NCBI GenBank assembly: GCA_963788225.1
Contig: CAWBGI010000006.1
Coordinates: forward strand, 62,001 to 126,000
DNA: 64,000 nt
Reading direction: 5' to 3'
Source: Sulfotelmatobacter sp963788225
Lineage (GTDB): Bacteria; Acidobacteriota; Terriglobia; Terriglobales; Acidobacteriaceae
Both the position numbers and the translations under genes were made by a program. Under the pieces are notes generated by a model. That model had not been told where the DNA came from and did not search any database. It worked only from the letters and a program-made list of their open reading frames with translations. Of this stretch, positions 49,559-57,826 are shown piece by piece (positions within the stretch are counted from its first letter, which is position 1; each line of letters opens with the position of its first letter).

Positions 49559-49851
49559 ACCTTTGGGACAGGAATGTGATTAGAATCACAGACCTGTGCA
49601 TAACTATAGTAACGAGTGAGATTGCGGGTAAACGCTACCAAGCTCCTCTATATATTACTGCCGATTTTCCTCTTGAATCATCGCCAGAGATCAAGCATCA
49701 TAAATATTGAAGTTCGCGATCCCAAGAGGATTCGCTATTCCCTGACCCGGGGCGAGAATCAGGGTAGAGCGGGCCGCCTTTGCGAAAGCACTTGGTGGCC
49801 CCCTCGCTTTAGGGCCAAAGAATTCTGGCCAATTCCTTCAAACCGCTTAGG
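49559..49851. other. Intergenic region, nothing recognised
   Basis: About 290 bp between the HisKA-like gene and the antitoxin. It is more AT-rich than its surroundings, with a 79-residue open frame on the plus strand that has no ribosome site. No RNA gene, promoter or repeat is clear. Confidence 0.45.
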
Positions 49852-50157
49852 TTAGGGCAGGGTCTCAACCGTAAGCCTCAGCCCCACCGCCTTAGTCACA
49901 GCAACCAGCGTGGAGAGCCGAGGGTTTCCCCGCGCCGACAAGGCACGATACAGGCTCTCGCGCTCAATGCCGGCAGCCTTCGCCACTTTGGCAATGCCGC
50001 CTCTGGCTTCTGCGATGCGGCGCAGCGCGATCAGCAGCACGGCGGGTTCTTCGGTGTCTTCCAACGCGGCTTTCAGATATTCGGCGGCAAACTTGGGGTT
50101 CGCGCGCAATCGGCGGCGCATGACTTCATCATGCGATTCACTGGTCTTGTCTTTCAT
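49852..50157 (-). CDS. HigA-type antitoxin (HTH, TIGR02684-like)
   Basis: A 101-residue antitoxin. DEVMRRRLRANPKFAAEYLK and the ALEDTEEPAVLLIALRRIAE stretch precede a helix-turn-helix (GGIAKVAKAAGIERESLYRA), then LSTLVAVTKAVGLRLTVE. This is the type paired with Gp49-like toxins. It overlaps the toxin gene upstream by 4 bp (ATGA), the usual toxin-first order of HigBA. Predicted to bind and neutralise the toxin and repress the operon. Confidence 0.88.
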   Translation of the reverse strand: MKDKTSESHDEVMRRRLRANPKFAAEYLKAALEDTEEPAVLLIALRRIAEARGGIAKVAKAAGIERESLYRALSARGNPRLSTLVAVTKAVGLRLTVETLP

Positions 50158-50483
50158 TGGGTTCGGGTCCTCTCCAGATAATCCTTGAAATATCCTCGGG
50201 CACGCTGAATGTCGGATGATTGCTTACGCTTGTCTCCGCCGCAAAGCAGTAACACGCAGGTGCGGCCGATCATCGCGCAATAGATTCGGTAGCCCGGCCC
50301 CGTGTCGATGCGCAACTCAAACAGCCCTCCACCCAAGGATTTGCGGTCGCCAAACTTTCCTCTCGACAGTCTTTCAATCCGGGCGAAGATTCTCGCCTCG
50401 GCAGGGTCATCCGCTAACCCGGCGATCCACTCATCGACCACGTCTGTGCCGGTCTTCGTGACGTAATAACGAACATCCATCAC
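50154..50483 (-). CDS. RelE/HigB-like toxin (Gp49 family)
   Basis: A 109-residue toxin of the ParE/RelE superfamily. VDEWIAGLADDPAEARIFAR, RLSRGKFGDRKSLGGGLFEL and YRIYCAMIGRTCVLLLCGGDK are the typical helices, basic strand and C-terminal segment; the last continues KRKQSSDIQRA. Such toxins cut mRNA on the ribosome. The promoter should lie in the 115 bp before tolQ, which is divergent. Confidence 0.88.
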   Translation of the reverse strand: MMDVRYYVTKTGTDVVDEWIAGLADDPAEARIFARIERLSRGKFGDRKSLGGGLFELRIDTGPGYRIYCAMIGRTCVLLLCGGDKRKQSSDIQRARGYFKDYLERTRTQ

Positions 50484-50599
50484 AGAATGAATTGTAACTT
50501 ATACATCACAGATAAACAAGCCGGTTATTCTTGCGATACCTCCACCGAAGCCCGCGCTTCGATCATCTATAATCGCGGCAAAGGATTTTCCAAATCACA

Positions 50600-51310
50600 A
50601 TGCATCTTCTTTTATGCTCTGCACTCTTTGTCGGCGGCGACATTCTCGAACTTCTTTCCAATACTGGCGCCGTCGCCAAGTTCGTTCTTCTCACGTTGCT
50701 GGTGTTCAGCCTGATTTCCTGGGCAATCATCCTTACCAAATGGGGCTTGCTGCGCCGAGCCCGCGTGCAGAGTGGACGTTTTCTGCGCGCCTTTCGCAAA
50801 GCCCAACGCATGCAGGATATCGCCGCTGTGGCTGAGCAGTTCCGTCCCAGCCCGTTGGTGGGAGTGTTCGAAGGCGGATTCCAGGAATACAAGCGCCAAC
50901 TTTCCACCCCCGGCAGCTCTCTTCGCAGCCTCACCGCAGTGCAGCGCGGCATGCAGATCGGAGCTTCGGAAGAAATCACGCGCCTCGAGCGCAACGTGCC
51001 GTGGCTCGCCATCACCGCCGCGGTTACGCCGTTCATCGGACTGTTCGGAACAGTCTGGGGAATCATCGATGCATTTCATGGACTGGGCACCGCAGGCGCA
51101 GCAACCCTGCGTGCCGTCGCCCCCGGTATTTCGGAAGCACTCATCACTACCGCGGCCGGACTCGCTGCCGCCATTCCGGCCGTCATCGCTTACAACCTGA
51201 TCGGCAACTCCATTCGAGAGTTTGCAGCCCGCAGCGACGATTTCGCCCTCGAAGTTCTCAACGCAGTCGAGAGCATGCAGCCGCAACCCGTGGCCGAAGT
51301 GAGGCGCTGA
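50600..51310 (+). CDS. tolQ: MotA/TolQ/ExbB proton channel protein
   Basis: A 236-residue inner-membrane protein, three helices: one at about 15-45 and two around VPWLAITAAVTPFIGLFGTV and ALITTAAGLAAAIPAVIAYN, the conserved TolQ/ExbB pore region. It forms the motor with TolR and uses the proton gradient to drive the Tol-Pal cycle in outer-membrane constriction. It overlaps tolR by one base (TGATG). The gene order that follows makes TolQ more likely than ExbB. Confidence 0.9.
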   Translation: MHLLLCSALFVGGDILELLSNTGAVAKFVLLTLLVFSLISWAIILTKWGLLRRARVQSGRFLRAFRKAQRMQDIAAVAEQFRPSPLVGVFEGGFQEYKRQLSTPGSSLRSLTAVQRGMQIGASEEITRLERNVPWLAITAAVTPFIGLFGTVWGIIDAFHGLGTAGAATLRAVAPGISEALITTAAGLAAAIPAVIAYNLIGNSIREFAARSDDFALEVLNAVESMQPQPVAEVRR

Positions 51311-51738
51311 TGGCTTTCACTACGCCCAACGGCCGCACTCAAACCGCCCTTGCCGATATCAACATTACTCCGCTGGTTGACGTCGTCCTCGTCCTGCTCA
51401 TCATCTTTATGGTCACGGCGCCAGTGCTGCAGTCGGGGATTGAAGTCAACGTTCCTAAAACCCGCACCGTGAAGGAAATCACGGAAGAGCGGGTCGTGAT
51501 CACCATCAATAAAGATCAGCGCGTTTTCCTTGGCAACGACGCCGTCAACATTAATCAGATTGCGGCCAAGCTCCGGCAAAAGATTCGCGACCCCCACAAC
51601 CAGTTCATTTTTGTACGCGCCGATGAGAACGTGCCCTTCGGCGCCTTTGCCACCGTCATGGACGCAGTAAAGCAATCGGGCATCACCAATATCAGCATCG
51701 TCACTCAGCCTTTGGAACAAAATGGCGCAAAACGCTGA
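51310..51738 (+). CDS. tolR: ExbD/TolR protein
   Basis: A 142-residue protein with one N-terminal helix: DINITPLVDVVLVLLIIFMV contains the conserved proton-carrying Asp. A small periplasmic domain follows (ENVPFGAFATVMDAVKQSG), the STEM/TolR fold. The start is set by the TGATG overlap with tolQ. It overlaps tolA/tonB by 17 bp. Confidence 0.92.
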   Translation: MAFTTPNGRTQTALADINITPLVDVVLVLLIIFMVTAPVLQSGIEVNVPKTRTVKEITEERVVITINKDQRVFLGNDAVNINQIAAKLRQKIRDPHNQFIFVRADENVPFGAFATVMDAVKQSGITNISIVTQPLEQNGAKR

Positions 51739-52510
51739 GATATTTTTCGAGCACGATAGTTGGGGAGGAGCCCTGGGATGGTCCGCGGCTTTTCACGCTG
51801 CGATCACAGTCCTCATTGTGCTCTACTCCGTTTTTTTCACCGGCAGCAGAGGCGAGGGCTGGGGATCCGGCGGCGGAGGTTCAGCGATCGGCGTCACGTT
51901 AGTCAGCGCAGTTCCTTTGCCCGCCAAAGCGGCGCCCACTCAGAACGTTCTGGCCAACGAATCCAAAGGCCTTACCAAGTCTGAACCGAAGGTTGAAGAA
52001 AAAGAACCCGACGCCATCGAGATCCAGGCAAAGAACTCGAAAGTCAAGCCGAAGAAGCCTCCGGCCCCGACCAAAGCAAAACACGAGCCGCCGCCCGAGG
52101 AAGAAACCAATCAGGTCGCGTTCGGCGAAGGCGGGCCGGTGAGCGGTCCCTATGGCACATTCGATGCGGGCGGCGCGAAAGGCGGTTTCGGCATTACGGG
52201 CGGCGGCGGCGATTTCGGCACGAGGTACGGCTGGTACGTCAAGGTCATCCAGCAGAAAGTTTCCGAGAACTGGCTGAAGTATGAGGTCGATCCGCGGATT
52301 ACCAGCGCGCAGCGCGTCTACATCACCTTCGACGTTGCCCGCGACGGCCATCCTTATAACGTGCAGGTCGAACAGTCCAGCGGAGTGCCCTCGCTCGATA
52401 TATCGGCCACGCGCGCCCTGCAGCGTATCGATACTTTCGGACCGCTGCCCTCGGATTACAGCGGCAGCAAAATCTCCGTGGAGTATTGGTTTGATTATTC
52501 GAGGAAATAA
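51722..52510 (+). CDS. TonB/TolA-like energy transducer
   Basis: A 262-residue protein with an N-terminal membrane anchor (about 19-41, GWSAAFHAAITVLIVLYSVF), a Lys/Pro/Glu-rich periplasmic linker (EEKEPDAIEIQAKNSKVKPK, KKPPAPTKAKHEPPPEE), Gly-rich stretch and a TonB-C-like domain (VYITFDVARDGHPYNVQVEQ, SSGVPSLDISATRALQRI). In this order it plays the role of TolA, connecting TolQR to Pal/TolB. TolA and TonB cannot be separated by sequence alone here. Confidence 0.85.
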   Translation: MAQNAEIFFEHDSWGGALGWSAAFHAAITVLIVLYSVFFTGSRGEGWGSGGGGSAIGVTLVSAVPLPAKAAPTQNVLANESKGLTKSEPKVEEKEPDAIEIQAKNSKVKPKKPPAPTKAKHEPPPEEETNQVAFGEGGPVSGPYGTFDAGGAKGGFGITGGGGDFGTRYGWYVKVIQQKVSENWLKYEVDPRITSAQRVYITFDVARDGHPYNVQVEQSSGVPSLDISATRALQRIDTFGPLPSDYSGSKISVEYWFDYSRK

Positions 52511-52739
52511 ACTTGTGTCTTTATGCCCCTGTCACGGCATCCATAAATTGATATCCCGAGGTCTCGAATTACAAAATAAAAAGCGCTGCGGCATCCACCT
52601 CACTATTTCTGTGGGTGACGCCTCGTAACTATGATGGATCACAATGGCCGACTGTAACTTGCCAGCGGAAAAATATCGGGGTACGATATTGTCGTATACA
52701 GTATCCATTTGCCCGAGTTCTGGTAGCAGCTCCAAACGG

Positions 52740-54116
52740 ATGGACGACGCACATCGAACAGTTCTTTTCGGCCGATTTAACGCCCGGCTTCTCAGCGCAT
52801 GGACCCTGCTGATGTTGTTCTGTGCAATGTTCCCTTCTGCGTCTGCGGCGCAGGATTGGGTTCGCACCGGTTCCGGCCTCGGCGTCGAAAAAGTCCGCCT
52901 GGCCGTGCCCGACTTCAAACCTGCCAACACCGATCCCCAGAATAGCGAGCTGCTGAAGACTTTCAACGACACTTTCTGGAACGACCTGGATAATTCCGGC
53001 GTCGTCGAACTCGTCTCCAAAAGCTTCTATCCGCTGCAGGTGCCCAGCCAGCCGCCGGAGGTCACTTTCGGGGTCTGGAACTCGCCTCCGCCGAACGCCG
53101 CCATGCTGGCCTTCGGCAACCTGGGTGTGGCCGGCGGAAAGCTCACCGTGCAGGGCTGGCTCTATGACGTAAAGAACACGGCCTCGCCGGAGGTTCTCGG
53201 CAAGCAATACACTGACGTTCCCAGCATCGAAGCAGCCCGCGTCATCGCGCACAAGTTTGCCGACGAGATTATCTTCCGCCTCGGGGGCGGCATTCCCGGC
53301 ATCGCGGAGAGCAAAATTTATTTTGTCAGCGACCGCTCCGGCCACAAAGAAATCTGGGTGATGGATTACGACGGCTCGAATCAGCGCCAGCTCACTCACC
53401 TGGGCTCGACATCGCTTTCGCCCCGCATCTCGCCAGATGGTTCCCGCCTCGCGTTCAGTTCCCTAACTAAGAGCGGCTGGGATATCCTGATGTTCTCCAT
53501 CGATCTGAACCGTGTGGTGAGTTTCCCTCATTTCGGCGGCACCAATCTTTCGCCCGCGTGGTCGCCCGATGGCGCACATCTCGCGCTCTCTTCCTCTCGG
53601 GGGGGCAATCCCCAGATTTATATCTGCGATTCTTCTGGAGGCAACCTTCACCGCATCACGTCTAACAAAGGCCCCGACGTTGCTCCCGTCTGGAATCGCA
53701 AGACCGGCGCGCAGATCGCTTTCGTCAGCGGCACCACCGGATTGCCCCAGGTGTATACCATGGAAGCAGACGGTACTAACGAGCAGCGCATGACCGATCA
53801 GGGCTATGCCGTGTCGCCCAACTGGTCGCCCAATGGCCAGTTCCTCACATTGGCGTGGATCCGCAAGTACGGTCCCGGCGAGCCCGGGTCGTCTGACATC
53901 TACCTGATGGATATCGCCAGCAAGCAGTGGGTGCAGCTCACGCATGATGGCGGACGCAACGATTATCCCTCGTGGTCGCCCGACGGCCGGCACCTTGTCT
54001 TTGAGTCCAAACGCTCGGGTAAAGAGGAACTCTGGATGATGCTGGCCGACGGCACTAAGCTTCATCAGTTGACTTTTACCGGACGTAATACGCAACCAAA
54101 CTGGAGTTGGAAATAA
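52740..54116 (+). CDS. tolB: Tol-Pal system protein TolB
   Basis: A 458-residue periplasmic protein. The ATG at 52740 begins a signal peptide ending SASA-A; an upstream start at 52644 is less likely. The N-terminal domain (VRLAVPDFKPANTD) is followed by a six-bladed propeller with repeated SPDG motifs (LSPRISPDGSRLAFSS, LSPAWSPDGAHLALSS, SPNWSPNGQFLTLAW, YPSWSPDGRHLVFES). TolB binds Pal and releases it for the Tol cycle. It overlaps the open frame of pal. Confidence 0.93.
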   Translation: MDDAHRTVLFGRFNARLLSAWTLLMLFCAMFPSASAAQDWVRTGSGLGVEKVRLAVPDFKPANTDPQNSELLKTFNDTFWNDLDNSGVVELVSKSFYPLQVPSQPPEVTFGVWNSPPPNAAMLAFGNLGVAGGKLTVQGWLYDVKNTASPEVLGKQYTDVPSIEAARVIAHKFADEIIFRLGGGIPGIAESKIYFVSDRSGHKEIWVMDYDGSNQRQLTHLGSTSLSPRISPDGSRLAFSSLTKSGWDILMFSIDLNRVVSFPHFGGTNLSPAWSPDGAHLALSSSRGGNPQIYICDSSGGNLHRITSNKGPDVAPVWNRKTGAQIAFVSGTTGLPQVYTMEADGTNEQRMTDQGYAVSPNWSPNGQFLTLAWIRKYGPGEPGSSDIYLMDIASKQWVQLTHDGGRNDYPSWSPDGRHLVFESKRSGKEELWMMLADGTKLHQLTFTGRNTQPNWSWK

Positions 54117-54169
54117 GAACACTTCGTCTGAACTCGAAGAACATTTCGCGGTTCGCAGGAGGATCAAAC

Positions 54170-54919
54170 GTGAAGAGGAAGAATATGAAACATCAAAGTT
54201 TGAAGGTACTCGCAACCGTTATCGCTCTGGCTGCTGTTGTCATGCTCGGCGCATGCCATAAGAAAACAGCTCCCCCGCCGCCACCACCGCCGCCGCCCGC
54301 GGCAGCGCCCACTGCCTCCATTTCCGTCAGCCCAGATACCATTGCGCAAGGGCAATCCGCCACCCTGACCTGGCAGACTTCGAATGCCACCGACGTTTCC
54401 ATCGACGGCATCGGCGCGGTTCAGCCTAGCGGGACGCAGCAGGTCAGCCCCGGAACTTCCACCACCTATCACCTCGTGGCCAAAGGCGCCGGCGGAACTC
54501 AAGAGGCCACCACGCGCCTCACGGTCACGCCCCCGCCGCGGGCTGAAGCTCCACCGCCTTCGCCCACGGAAGAAGACCTCTTCGGCCACAGCGTGAAGGA
54601 TGTTTTCTTCGACTACGACAAGTCCAACATCCGTCCAGATCAGCAGGGCGCGGTGCAGACCGACGCGCAGTTCCTCAATCAGCACTCCGGTATCAGCTTC
54701 ACGATTGAGGGGCACTGCGATGAGCGCGGTTCCACGGAATATAACCTGGCCCTGGGCGACCAGCGTGCCTCGTCCGTGAAGAACGCCCTGGTGTCGGCCG
54801 GCGTCAGCGCCAGCCGCATTAAGACCATCAGTTACGGCAAGGAAAAACCGTTCTGCATGGAATCGAACGAAGCCTGTTGGCAGGAGAACCGCCGCGGCCA
54901 CTTCGTCTACCAGAAGTAG
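54170..54919 (+). CDS. pal: Peptidoglycan-associated lipoprotein Pal
   Basis: A 249-residue outer-membrane lipoprotein. GTG at 54170 is chosen because GGAGGATCAAAC precedes it; ATG at 54185 is the alternative. A signal peptide ends at a lipobox-like LGAC. A Pro run follows, then an Ig-like module (SISVSPDTIAQGQSATLTWQ ... ATTRLTV), which most Pal proteins lack. The OmpA domain at the C-terminus has VFFDYDKSNIRPDQQ, IEGHCDERGSTEYNLALGDQ and RRGHFVYQK. It anchors the outer membrane to peptidoglycan. Confidence 0.93.
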   Translation: MKRKNMKHQSLKVLATVIALAAVVMLGACHKKTAPPPPPPPPPAAAPTASISVSPDTIAQGQSATLTWQTSNATDVSIDGIGAVQPSGTQQVSPGTSTTYHLVAKGAGGTQEATTRLTVTPPPRAEAPPPSPTEEDLFGHSVKDVFFDYDKSNIRPDQQGAVQTDAQFLNQHSGISFTIEGHCDERGSTEYNLALGDQRASSVKNALVSAGVSASRIKTISYGKEKPFCMESNEACWQENRRGHFVYQK

Positions 54920-54933
54920 CTAAACGTTCCCGA

Positions 54934-54965
54934 CAGGGGCGGAGGAATCTTCGCCCCTGCCTTTC
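54934..54965 (+). terminator. Possible terminator after pal
   Basis: CAGGGGCG (54934-54941) pairs with CGCCCCTG (54952-54959) over a 10-base loop. Only a short CCTTTCC tail follows, so termination may be partial, letting some transcription reach cpoB. Confidence 0.5.
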
Positions 54966-55042
54966 CATGTTCTCGACCAGAAATCTTGCCAACCCACAAC
55001 GCCCTTAATCCGTCTAGAATAGGGTTCAGGAAACCTACGCCT

Positions 55043-55894
55043 ATGACATTCCGACGATTGCTTTCCACTGTCCTCGCCCTGATCTCCACTCTTGGTCTGG
55101 CGGCCGCCCCGGCTTGGGGAGCCAACAAAGAAATGATCCAACTGCAAACCCAGGTCCAGCAGCTCCAGGAGCAGATGACCGCCATGCAGCGCAGCTTCGA
55201 CGAGCGCATGGGCGTCATGAAAAACCTGGTCGAGCAGGATACCGACGCGATCAACAAAGTAACCACCGCGATCACAGCCCTGCAAGCCACGCTGCAGAAA
55301 CAGCAGGGAGATTCCGCTGCGCACGTCGATCAACTCGCCGGCCAGATTCAAGCCCTGAACGACACACTCGACGAACTGAAGGCGAGGCTTGCCAAAGTCA
55401 GCAAGCAGCTCGAGGACATGCAGTCGTCGCAGCAAAGCCTGGCCGCGTCGCAGGCTGCGCAGGCGCAACAGGCGGCCGCGGCGGCCGCGGCGCCTCCGCC
55501 CGATGTCCTGTACAACAACGCGCTGCGCGATTACAACGGCAACAAGAACGATCTCGCCACTCAGGAGTTCTCCGACTATATCAAGTTCTATCCCAACACT
55601 GATCTCGCTGGAAACTGCTACTTCTATCTCGGCGAGATTCAATTCCGCCAGGGCAACTACCAGCAGGCCTCCCAGAGCTACGACCAGGTCTTGCAGAACT
55701 TTCCCACTGGAGGCAAAGCCGCTTCCGCCCAGTTGAAGAAAGGCTTTTCCTTGATCGAACTCGGCAAGCAGGAAGATGGAGTGGTGGAACTGCGGCGCGT
55801 GATCCAGCGCTACCCCAAATCGAACGAAGCCCTGCAAGCGCGCGAGCGCCTCAAGAAACTGGGCGTCTCCACCACCGTGCGGCATGGCCAATAA
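55043..55894 (+). CDS. cpoB: Cell division coordinator CpoB (YbgF)
   Basis: A 283-residue periplasmic protein. The ATG at 55043 begins a signal peptide ending PAWG-A. A coiled coil follows (LQTQVQQLQEQMTAMQRSFD, then DTDAINKVTTAI), then an Ala/Gln linker and three TPR-like units (LYNNALRDYNGNKNDLATQE, NCYFYLGEIQFRQGNYQQAS). CpoB connects peptidoglycan synthesis with Tol-driven constriction. It is the last gene of the Tol block. Confidence 0.92.
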   Translation: MTFRRLLSTVLALISTLGLAAAPAWGANKEMIQLQTQVQQLQEQMTAMQRSFDERMGVMKNLVEQDTDAINKVTTAITALQATLQKQQGDSAAHVDQLAGQIQALNDTLDELKARLAKVSKQLEDMQSSQQSLAASQAAQAQQAAAAAAAPPPDVLYNNALRDYNGNKNDLATQEFSDYIKFYPNTDLAGNCYFYLGEIQFRQGNYQQASQSYDQVLQNFPTGGKAASAQLKKGFSLIELGKQEDGVVELRRVIQRYPKSNEALQARERLKKLGVSTTVRHGQ

Positions 55895-55917
55895 TTTCGC
55901 GGGCTTAGGGGAATTTT

Positions 55918-56112
55918 ATGTCGAATAAGATTTCAGAGAACGATCCCGACCGCGCCAAAGGCGCCACGGAAACAGAAGAGCACCACCACGACGGCAATCT
56001 GGGTCTTTCCGAGCAACTCGGCCACCGCGACCAGGACCCGCGCATCAAGGGCGCAGATTCAGACTTCCCGGAGCCGGGCGGGAACCCGGAGCATTCTGGC
56101 GAGAAGGGGTGA
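55918..56112 (+). CDS. Small hydrophilic hypothetical protein
   Basis: A 64-residue, highly charged protein with no hydrophobic segment (MSNKISENDPDRAKGATETE, a His-rich HHHDGNLG, then Pro/Gly-rich end). It follows cpoB by 23 bp with a weak GGGG site, so it is probably in the same transcript. Composition suggests an intrinsically disordered, hydrophilin-like protein; no homology is claimed. Confidence 0.5.
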   Translation: MSNKISENDPDRAKGATETEEHHHDGNLGLSEQLGHRDQDPRIKGADSDFPEPGGNPEHSGEKG

Positions 56113-56117
56113 AAAAA

Positions 56118-56210
56118 CAGGGGTCAGGGGCTAGGGGTCAGGGGTCAGAAAAACCTGCTTGCCTACGCATTGACTCTTACTGACCCCTGGTCCCTGAACC
56201 CTGGCCCCTG
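56118..56210. repeat. Inverted repeat of GGGGTCAG units
   Basis: Arms at 56118-56148 and 56180-56210 are 31 bases each with 25 matches, built from GGGGTCAG units. It lies between two convergent genes and could form a strong hairpin in both transcripts. Confidence 0.82.
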
Positions 56211-56216
56211 CTTTCT

Positions 56217-56597
56217 TCAAATCGCCATCGCCCCGACTTCTTTTTCCACTTCAGTCGTATCCACCATGACGATGGCGTCCCAGGGACAGCCGTCGAGGAA
56301 GCAGCCGTCCGGACCTTTGCTGAGGCATTTTTTGCAGCCGATGCACAGAATCGGATCGACCGCGATGCGCCCGAATGGCGTGCTGTCTTCGTCGGGAACC
56401 CAGAACATGCAGTCTTCCACGGGACAATATTCCACGCATGCCGGCGAACCGGCGCATCCCGTGCAGCACTCGGTGATGACCGCCAGTTCCTTCGGCTTCT
56501 TCTTGCGAGGCGTGGTCAGGCCCTTGGACCTGGGTTCAGACTTCATCTCGTCGGGAACCATGCCGACGGCTTTGGTGGCGCCGGGTGCAGGAGGCAT
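56217..56597 (-). CDS. 4Fe-4S ferredoxin-type protein
   Basis: A 126-residue protein with cysteine clusters CCTGCAGSPACVEYCPVEDC and CIGCKKCLSKGPDGCFLDGC, consistent with two iron-sulfur clusters. The N-terminal 35 residues are basic and Pro-rich. The spacing differs from plain CxxCxxCxxxCP ferredoxins, with insertions in both sites. It may serve as an electron carrier; the partner is not visible. Confidence 0.75.
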   Translation of the reverse strand: MPPAPGATKAVGMVPDEMKSEPRSKGLTTPRKKKPKELAVITECCTGCAGSPACVEYCPVEDCMFWVPDEDSTPFGRIAVDPILCIGCKKCLSKGPDGCFLDGCPWDAIVMVDTTEVEKEVGAMAI

Positions 56598-56650
56598 GGC
56601 GAGATTATAACGTGGATTTCGAGTAAGCCAAAATTCGCGGCTGCCGGTAA

Positions 56651-56713
56651 CGTGGAAGAGCGGCGCTTAAGCGCCGCGTCAGGGCACTCGAACTCACCGG
56701 GCTTTAGCCCCCG
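56651..56713 (-). repeat. Two-hairpin REP-like element, copy 3
   Basis: Read on the minus strand it has GGGGGCTAAAGCCCGG, then GCGGCGCTTAAGCGCCGCTC and TTCCACG, like copy 1. It is intergenic between the ferredoxin and ssb. Confidence 0.75.
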
Positions 56714-56809
56714 TTTTCCCAGAACGGATTTCCAGAGCAGCTTGTGACAGTTAGCACCATTTCCACCCGTCCACTTCTGCTATAGTGAACCCCTGCAAAG
56801 GAGCATCCC

Positions 56810-57307
56810 ATGGCAGGAAAGAGTCTGAACCGGGTTCAACTGATCGGTAATCTTGGGAAAGATCCAGAGGTGAAATACACGCCGCAGGGCACGCCCGTGG
56901 CCAAGCTCACCATCGCCACCAACGAGCGCTTCAAAGACAAGGCCGGCGAATGGCAGGACCGCACCGAGTGGCACAACGTCGTGCTCTGGCAGCGCCTCGC
57001 CGAGATTGCGGGCGAGTATCTGAAGAAGGGAGGCAAGGTCTACATCGAAGGCCGCCTGCAAACCCGCTCCTGGGACGACAAGACCAGCGGCCAGAAAAAA
57101 TACATGACCGAAGTGGTGGCCAGCGACCTGATCCTGCTCGGAGGCCGCGGCGAAGGCGGTGGCGGAGGAGAGTACAGCGGCAGCTCGCGCGGCGCCAGCG
57201 CGTCAGCTAGCAGCGGCGGCGGCAACAACTTCGACCAGCGCACGCCTGAGCCTGAGCACGCGGCAGCAGCGTCCGGGCCGATCACGGATGAAGATATTCC
57301 GTTCTAA
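56810..57307 (+). CDS. ssb: Single-stranded DNA-binding protein
   Basis: A 165-residue SSB. The OB fold covers about 1-110 (LNRVQLIGNLGKDPEVKYTP, WHNVVLWQRLAEIAGEYLKK, GGKVYIEGRLQTRSW). A Gly/Ser-rich linker leads to the conserved acidic tip DEDIPF that binds repair and replication partners. TATAGT upstream at about 56779 may be the -10 element. Full-length and intact. Confidence 0.96.
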   Translation: MAGKSLNRVQLIGNLGKDPEVKYTPQGTPVAKLTIATNERFKDKAGEWQDRTEWHNVVLWQRLAEIAGEYLKKGGKVYIEGRLQTRSWDDKTSGQKKYMTEVVASDLILLGGRGEGGGGGEYSGSSRGASASASSGGGNNFDQRTPEPEHAAAASGPITDEDIPF

Positions 57308-57325
57308 AGTCGAGCGGATATCACC

Positions 57326-57658
57326 ATGACTGAACTAGCCGACAAGAAATGCGTCCCCTGCCGCGGCGGAGTGCCTCCGCTCAAGGGCAAGGAACTCGAC
57401 GCGCTGCACAAGATCGTCCCCCAGTGGAGCGTGGTCGATCAACATCACATCACGCGCGCTTTCACCTTTGCCGACTTCAAGCAGGCGCTCGACTTCGTGA
57501 ATCGCGTGGGCGCGCTGGCCGAAGAACAAGGCCATCATCCAAATATTTTGCTGGGATGGGGCAAGGTCCAAGTCACGCTCTGGACCCATAAGATCGATGG
57601 CCTCACCGAGAGCGACTTCATTATGGCCGCGAAGATCGACCGGCTTGTGAGTTCTTGA
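57326..57658 (+). CDS. 4a-Hydroxytetrahydrobiopterin dehydratase (PCD/DCoH)
   Basis: A 110-residue pterin carbinolamine dehydratase. The active-site stretch is FADFKQALDFVNRVGALAEE then QGHHPNILLGW, with the His-His-Pro motif, and TLWTHKIDGLTESDFIMAAK near the end. It dehydrates the 4a-hydroxy cofactor after aromatic amino-acid hydroxylation; no hydroxylase is near. It follows ssb by 18 bp and is probably co-transcribed. Confidence 0.9.
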   Translation: MTELADKKCVPCRGGVPPLKGKELDALHKIVPQWSVVDQHHITRAFTFADFKQALDFVNRVGALAEEQGHHPNILLGWGKVQVTLWTHKIDGLTESDFIMAAKIDRLVSS

Positions 57659-57731
57659 TAATGCGTTTCCGTAGAGACGTGCGAGCTTCATCTCTACGAC
57701 CCAGTTTCCTAATAGGCAGCGAGCAAACCTC

Positions 57732-57795
57732 AGGCGCTAAAGCGCGGGTGTTTTTCAACGACATAACGGCACGAGTGGAACTCGTGCCCTTCCCG
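57732..57795 (+). repeat. Two-hairpin REP-like element, copy 4
   Basis: AGGCGCTAAAGCGCGGG, then CGGCACGAGTGGAACTCGTG and CCCTTCCCG. It shares the second hairpin and its CTTCCCG tail with copy 2 inside hpnE. Confidence 0.75.
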
Positions 57796-57826
57796 AACCC
57801 GCTCGAAATTGAACTCCCGTAGTGTG

